From contig JAEZCF010000034.1 in assembly GCA_023430045.1 (NCBI GenBank), positions 1 through 46,667 on the forward strand: a DNA stretch of 46,667 nt, in the 5' to 3' direction. The position numbers were made by a program, and so were the translations under genes. Under the pieces are notes generated by a model that saw only the letters and a list, made by a program, of their open reading frames with translations, ran no database searches and was not told where the DNA came from. Of this stretch, positions 42,584-46,667 are shown one piece after another. This DNA comes from Pseudomonadota bacterium. GTDB lineage: Bacteria > Pseudomonadota > Gammaproteobacteria > Xanthomonadales > Xanthomonadaceae. Position 1 is the stretch's first letter. Each line of letters begins with the position of its first letter.

Positions 42584-44767
42584 ATGAATCTGCGTTTCCT
42601 GACCTGCTCGTTCGCCGTGGCCCTGCTGGTCGGCTGCACTACCGTACCGACGCCCGATGTGCGCCGTGACGCGCGTTTCGACACGGGCGTGGAGGCGCCG
42701 GTAGCCGTGGCGGGCGATGAAGATCCCGCCGGTCCCAGGGCGGTGATCCGTCGTGGTTCCGGCACGGTCATCAACCGAAGTGCGGCGGCATCGCCGGTAC
42801 CTTCGCTGGCGCAGGCCAGCAGTGGCGATGCCACGTTCAATTTCGAAGGCGAATCGCTGCATGCGGTGGTCAAGGCCATCCTCGGCGACATGCTGGGGCA
42901 GAACTATGTCATCGCGCCGGGCGTGCAGGGAACGGTGACGCTGGCCACGCCCAAGCCGGTGTCCGGAGCGCAGGCGCTCAACCTGCTGGAAATGGTGCTG
43001 GGCTGGAACAACGCGCGCATCGTCTACAGCGGGGGCCGCTACAACATCGTTGCCGCCGACCAGGCGCTGGCCGGTACGGTTGCGCCGAGCACCGCACCGG
43101 CATCCAGCGCGCGTGGCTTCGAGGTGCGCGTGGTGCCGCTGCAGTACATCTCCGCCGAGGAAATGAAGAAGGTGCTGGAGCCGTACGCGCGTCCCAACGC
43201 CATCGTCAACGTGGACAGCGGGCGCAACGTCATCACCCTCGGCGGTACGCGCACCGAGCTGGAAAACTACCTGCGCACGGTGGAAATATTCGACGTCGAC
43301 TGGTTGTCCGGCATGTCGGTCGGCGTGTTTCCGATCCAGTCCGGCAAGGCCGAACAGGTGGCTGCGGACCTGGAGAAGATCTTCGGCGCGGACAGCAAGA
43401 CTCCCAGCGCCGGGATGATGCGTTTCCTTCCGCTGGAAAACGCCAATGCGGTACTGGTGATCACCCCGCAGGTGCGTTACCTGGACCAGATCCAGCAGTG
43501 GCTGGACCGCATTGATACCGCCGGTGGTGCGCCGCGGCTGTTCTCCTATGAGCTGCGTTACATCAAGGCGCGCGATCTCGCCGAGCGGCTGGCGGAAACC
43601 TTCGGCAGTGAAGGCCGTGGTGGTGGTGACAGCGGAGCTTCGCTGGCGCCGGGTGGGCGCAGTGCGCGGATCGATGGCGACGGCAGCAATGGCGGGCAGC
43701 TGGAAGGTTTCAACAACAACTCGGGCAGCAGCGGCACAAACGGCGGCAGCCAGGGCAGCGGCAGCATGAACCTGCCACAGCGGCAGTCCGGCAACGCCAG
43801 TGTGAGCCTGGAAGTGGCGGGTGACACGGTCGGTGTGTCGGCCGTGGAGGAAACCAACGCGCTGCTGGTGCGTGCCACACCGCAGGCCTGGCGCTCCATC
43901 CGTGAGGTCATCGAAAAGCTTGACGTGATGCCCATGCAGGTACACATCGAAGCGCAGGTGGCCGAAGTGTCCCTGCAGGGCGAGCTGAGCTACGGTGTGA
44001 ACTGGTACTTCGAGAACGCAGTGCAGAACGCCACCTATCCGGGGGGAGGCACCGCGCTGCTGCCCAATGCCGCCGGACGTGACGTCTGGGGTACCTATGC
44101 CGGTACGATCGGCGGCGGCGGCCTGGGCTGGACCTTCCTCGGCCGCAATGCCGCCGCAGTGGTGAACGCGCTGGACAAGGTGACCGACCTGCGTCTGCTG
44201 CAGACACCCTCGATCTTCGTACGGAACAATGCCGAAGCAACCTTGAACGTGGGCGACAGGGTGCCGATCAGTACCACTACGGTCAATACGGGCTTGGGCA
44301 CCAGCAGCTACAGCCAGGTGCAGTACATCGATACCGGCGTCATCCTCAAGGTACGCCCGCGCGTGACCCGCGACGGCACGGTGTTCATGGATATCGTTCA
44401 GGAGGTCAGCTCCGCCATAGATGTTCCGAGTAACTGCAATCCACAGGAAAGCAACTGCAATCCGCGTATTTCCACCCGCAAGCTGGCGACGGAGGCGGCG
44501 ATACAGAGCGGCGATACCATCATGTTGGCAGGACTCATCACCGACAGCGCTACCGATGGACACGAGGGTATCCCCGGGCTCAGCCGCATTCCGGTGGTAG
44601 GCGCGCTGTTCGGCAGAAAATCCCGCCAAACCCGCCGTTCGGAAGTGATCGTGCTGCTGACGCCCACCATCGTCCGCAATGGCCAGGAATCACGGCAGCT
44701 CACTGACGAATACAGCCGCCGCTTCCGCGCGATGGAGCCGATCAGCGCCCCTCGTCCGAAGCGCTGA
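42584..44767 (+). CDS. xpsD: Type II secretion outer-membrane secretin XpsD
   Basis: A 727-residue lipoprotein secretin, the outer-membrane channel of the Xps system. The signal peptide ends LLVGC with lipidated Cys18, so it may reach the outer membrane without a separate pilotin. Periplasmic N0 to N3 domains run from about residue 85 to 450. A Gly/Ser/Asn-rich linker lies inside N3 (about 340-405). The secretin domain (about 480-690) contains LLQTPSIFVRNNAEATLNVG and VPISTTTVNTGLGTSSYSQV, the gate region, and ends with the RSEVIVLLTPTIV signature. It is the last gene of the operon. Confidence 0.95.
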   Translation: MNLRFLTCSFAVALLVGCTTVPTPDVRRDARFDTGVEAPVAVAGDEDPAGPRAVIRRGSGTVINRSAAASPVPSLAQASSGDATFNFEGESLHAVVKAILGDMLGQNYVIAPGVQGTVTLATPKPVSGAQALNLLEMVLGWNNARIVYSGGRYNIVAADQALAGTVAPSTAPASSARGFEVRVVPLQYISAEEMKKVLEPYARPNAIVNVDSGRNVITLGGTRTELENYLRTVEIFDVDWLSGMSVGVFPIQSGKAEQVAADLEKIFGADSKTPSAGMMRFLPLENANAVLVITPQVRYLDQIQQWLDRIDTAGGAPRLFSYELRYIKARDLAERLAETFGSEGRGGGDSGASLAPGGRSARIDGDGSNGGQLEGFNNNSGSSGTNGGSQGSGSMNLPQRQSGNASVSLEVAGDTVGVSAVEETNALLVRATPQAWRSIREVIEKLDVMPMQVHIEAQVAEVSLQGELSYGVNWYFENAVQNATYPGGGTALLPNAAGRDVWGTYAGTIGGGGLGWTFLGRNAAAVVNALDKVTDLRLLQTPSIFVRNNAEATLNVGDRVPISTTTVNTGLGTSSYSQVQYIDTGVILKVRPRVTRDGTVFMDIVQEVSSAIDVPSNCNPQESNCNPRISTRKLATEAAIQSGDTIMLAGLITDSATDGHEGIPGLSRIPVVGALFGRKSRQTRRSEVIVLLTPTIVRNGQESRQLTDEYSRRFRAMEPISAPRPKR

Positions 44768-44868
44768 TGCGGCAGCGGCGGTCGCATGTGGACCGCCTGC
44801 CTTGATACGCTGGGGGCGCACGCGGTGGGCGCCACTGCCCGCCGTGCACGACCACGGGCGGGGATGGG

Positions 44869-45726
44869 ATGGGAGCGATCGTGTTGTTGCCGTTGGGTGT
44901 GGACGATGCAGCATTGGACCGCTGCCTGGCGGCGCTGGATGCCGGTACCCCTGCCGGCACCTCCATCTGGCTGGCGGACGATGCACAGGCGGGTCCGCGC
45001 GCGCAGGCCGTGGTCGAGCACTGGCTGGCGAATACGCCCCTGCAGGCCGAATACACGCGCCGCGCACGACCGCTGGGCGAAGCGGCGCACCTGGACGAGA
45101 TGCTGCGCGCCTGCGATGGCCTGGATGTGGCCGTGCTGGCGCCGGACAGCATGCCCGCGCCGGGATGGCTTGAGCAGTTGCAGGCCTGTTTTGCCCGCGA
45201 TGCGTCGATCGCCACGGCCACGCCCTGGAGCAACGCCGGTGGCACGGTCGCATGGCCACGGCTGGGCGAGATCAATCCCTTCCCGGCCCTGATGCAACCG
45301 CTTGCGAAGGCGTGTGCCGGCATGCCGGCGCAGCATCCGGAACTGCCTTCGGCGGTGACCCACGCCGTGCTGGTGCGTGGCGTGGCTCGGCGGCGCGCCG
45401 GTGGCCTGGACACCGCCAGTTACGGGGGCTGGAGCGCGGCGCTGGTGGATCTCGGTCTGCGCATGGCTGGCCTCGGCTGGCGCAATGCGCTGTGCGAAAC
45501 CACGTTCGTCGGCCGTGACAGTGAAGGCAGTCACTGGCCGGGCGACCTGGAGGCACTCGCCAGCCGCTGGCCGGCATGGACACCACGCCTGGCCGACTTC
45601 CTGATGCGTGATCCCCTGCACGCACTGCGTGATGATCTGCAGGAGCGCTATCGACAGGCGATAATGCCGCGCGCGCAGGGCGATCTGTTCAGCGTGCCGC
45701 CGTCCCCGCAGGAGCCCGTCGCGTGA
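44869..45726 (+). CDS. Glycosyltransferase-like protein (GT2-type fold)
   Basis: A 285-residue protein with the layout of a small GT2-family transferase. It has an N-terminal strand-loop (MGAIVLLPLGVDDAALDRCL), a central LDVAVLAPDSMPAPGWLEQL where DxD-type residues usually lie, and GWSAALVDLGLRMAGLGWRN at the acceptor side, corresponding to the GT2 EDxDLxxR region. The usual DNGS and ED pairs are absent or altered, so it may be a divergent or inactive partner. It lies 101 bases after xpsD and overlaps the next gene by four bases, suggesting one unit with it. Its sugar substrate is unknown. Confidence 0.65.
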   Translation: MGAIVLLPLGVDDAALDRCLAALDAGTPAGTSIWLADDAQAGPRAQAVVEHWLANTPLQAEYTRRARPLGEAAHLDEMLRACDGLDVAVLAPDSMPAPGWLEQLQACFARDASIATATPWSNAGGTVAWPRLGEINPFPALMQPLAKACAGMPAQHPELPSAVTHAVLVRGVARRRAGGLDTASYGGWSAALVDLGLRMAGLGWRNALCETTFVGRDSEGSHWPGDLEALASRWPAWTPRLADFLMRDPLHALRDDLQERYRQAIMPRAQGDLFSVPPSPQEPVA

Positions 45727-46559
45727 ACCACGCCATCGTCGCCATCGTCGTCACGTACCAGAGTGGCAGCACCATCGAAGGCTGCCTGCAGCGCCTGCGC
45801 GATGCGCGCGACATCGCCGAGATCCGCGTGGTGGACAACGGTTCACTGGATGACACGGTGGAGATAGTCCAGCGCCACGCCAGCCACGATGGCCGCGTGC
45901 GCTTCATCGCCAATCCTGACAATCCCGGATTCGCCGCGGCCAACAACCAGGGCGTTGCTGATTCGCGCAGCCCGTGGCTGGCCTTCATCAATCCGGACGT
46001 CCTGGTGCGGGTTGATACGCTGGCATCATTGCGCGAGCGTGCGCAGGCACTGGGTGATTGCCTGCTAGGCGTGGAACAGGTCGACGAGCACGGCCGGGCG
46101 GACGAGGCGGTCCGCCGTCGCGATCCGGATTTCCTGGCCATGCTGCGTTCGCCCGGTCGCGGGTCGAAGCTGGCCATTCCACGCGATCCGGCGCAGGCGG
46201 TGCAGGGGGTGCCGGCGTTGTCTGGCGCGGTGATGCTGATGCCACGCACGCTGTTCCAGCGGATTGGTGGCTGGGATGCCGGTTACCGCCTGCACGCCGA
46301 AGACCTGGACCTGTGTCGCCGGGTACGCCAGGTGGGCGGCACGGTGGCGATCGCCAATGATCTGCAGGTGGTGCACGTGCGCGGCGTTTCCAGCCGGTCG
46401 CGGCCGTTCTTTGTGGAGTGGCACAAGCACCGCGGGTTATGGCGTTATTTCGGCAAATTCGAGGCGGACCAGCGCAGCCTTCCGGTTCGCGTGGCCGTGT
46501 GGGGGGCAATCTGGGCGCATGCACTGCTGCAGGTGCCACGGTTGCTGCGACTGGTCTGA
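45723..46559 (+). CDS. Family 2 glycosyltransferase
   Basis: A 278-residue GT2 enzyme of the rhamnosyltransferase-like type. The nucleotide-binding motifs are complete: VVDNGSLDDT near residue 36, NPDNPGFAAANNQG near 62, the DxD-equivalent FINPDVLV near 87, and the acceptor-base motif HAEDLDLCRRV near 195. A C-terminal amphipathic or hydrophobic stretch (VAVWGAIWAHALLQVPRLLR) may attach it to the membrane. It probably adds a sugar to a surface polysaccharide or to a secreted protein. The GTG start overlaps the stop of the preceding gene. Confidence 0.85.
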   Translation: MNHAIVAIVVTYQSGSTIEGCLQRLRDARDIAEIRVVDNGSLDDTVEIVQRHASHDGRVRFIANPDNPGFAAANNQGVADSRSPWLAFINPDVLVRVDTLASLRERAQALGDCLLGVEQVDEHGRADEAVRRRDPDFLAMLRSPGRGSKLAIPRDPAQAVQGVPALSGAVMLMPRTLFQRIGGWDAGYRLHAEDLDLCRRVRQVGGTVAIANDLQVVHVRGVSSRSRPFFVEWHKHRGLWRYFGKFEADQRSLPVRVAVWGAIWAHALLQVPRLLRLV

Positions 46560-46667
46560 GGACACAGCGAAAGGCTGGGCTGGGTTCGGCTGCTTGGGCG
46601 TCGGGTGGATAGACGGCGCGGGACCCGCCCGCAAGTACGTCCATGTAGGGCTCGTTTCGCGCCATCC

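Noticed and set aside
46611..46667. Possible repeat at the right end (GCGGGACCCGC and CGTCCATGTAGGG)
   Set aside because: It looks like part of a repeated intergenic sequence of this group, but the window ends inside it, so it cannot be defined.

Overview
The window looks like a chromosomal segment of a Stenotrophomonas-type member of the Xanthomonadaceae. Four things point there: the very high G+C coding style, the pepA-holC-valS block divergent from lptFG, a type II secretion cluster in the Xps order E-F-G-H-I-J-K-L-M-N-D, and several GTAG-headed palindromes of the SMAG/REP type known from Stenotrophomonas. No rRNA, tRNA, CRISPR array, insertion sequence or prophage gene was recognised.

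Layout. Bases 1-4200 hold proS, a small DUF4124-type exported protein, and the overlapping trio pssA - holD-like - rimI. Bases 4200-10300 on the minus strand read pepA, holC, a Pmp3/YqaE-type membrane protein, valS and an EamA transporter. lptF and lptG follow on the plus strand. A REPIN-like repeat then separates lptG from an exported alpha/beta hydrolase. An RDD membrane protein and xerD are divergent. Bases 15400-19900 form an accessory-looking stretch of four unfamiliar minus-strand genes interrupted by a DsbC-type disulfide isomerase. Next come purL, a very large trimeric autotransporter adhesin (24378-31826), a secreted subtilisin-like protease, the complete xps operon (34039-44767) and two glycosyltransferase-type genes to the right end.

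How the genes work together. Translation (proS, valS), replication (chi and a probable psi clamp-loader subunit, in two separate operons), chromosome dimer resolution (xerD), lipid and LPS supply (pssA, lptFG) and purine synthesis (purL) are housekeeping. The right half is devoted to the cell surface and export: adhesin, exported protease, the machine that probably secretes such proteases, and sugar transferases.

The most interesting points are as follows. One accessory protein (17862-18785) carries OTU cysteine-protease elements in circularly permuted order. REP palindromes sit inside or exactly at the ends of three coding regions: in frame in the Pmp3-like gene, and supplying the stop codons of the EamA transporter and the alpha/beta hydrolase. 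The adhesin contains an internal duplication at a constant 1836-bp offset. A divergent HolD candidate lies between pssA and rimI. All calls come from reading the sequence; no database search was possible.
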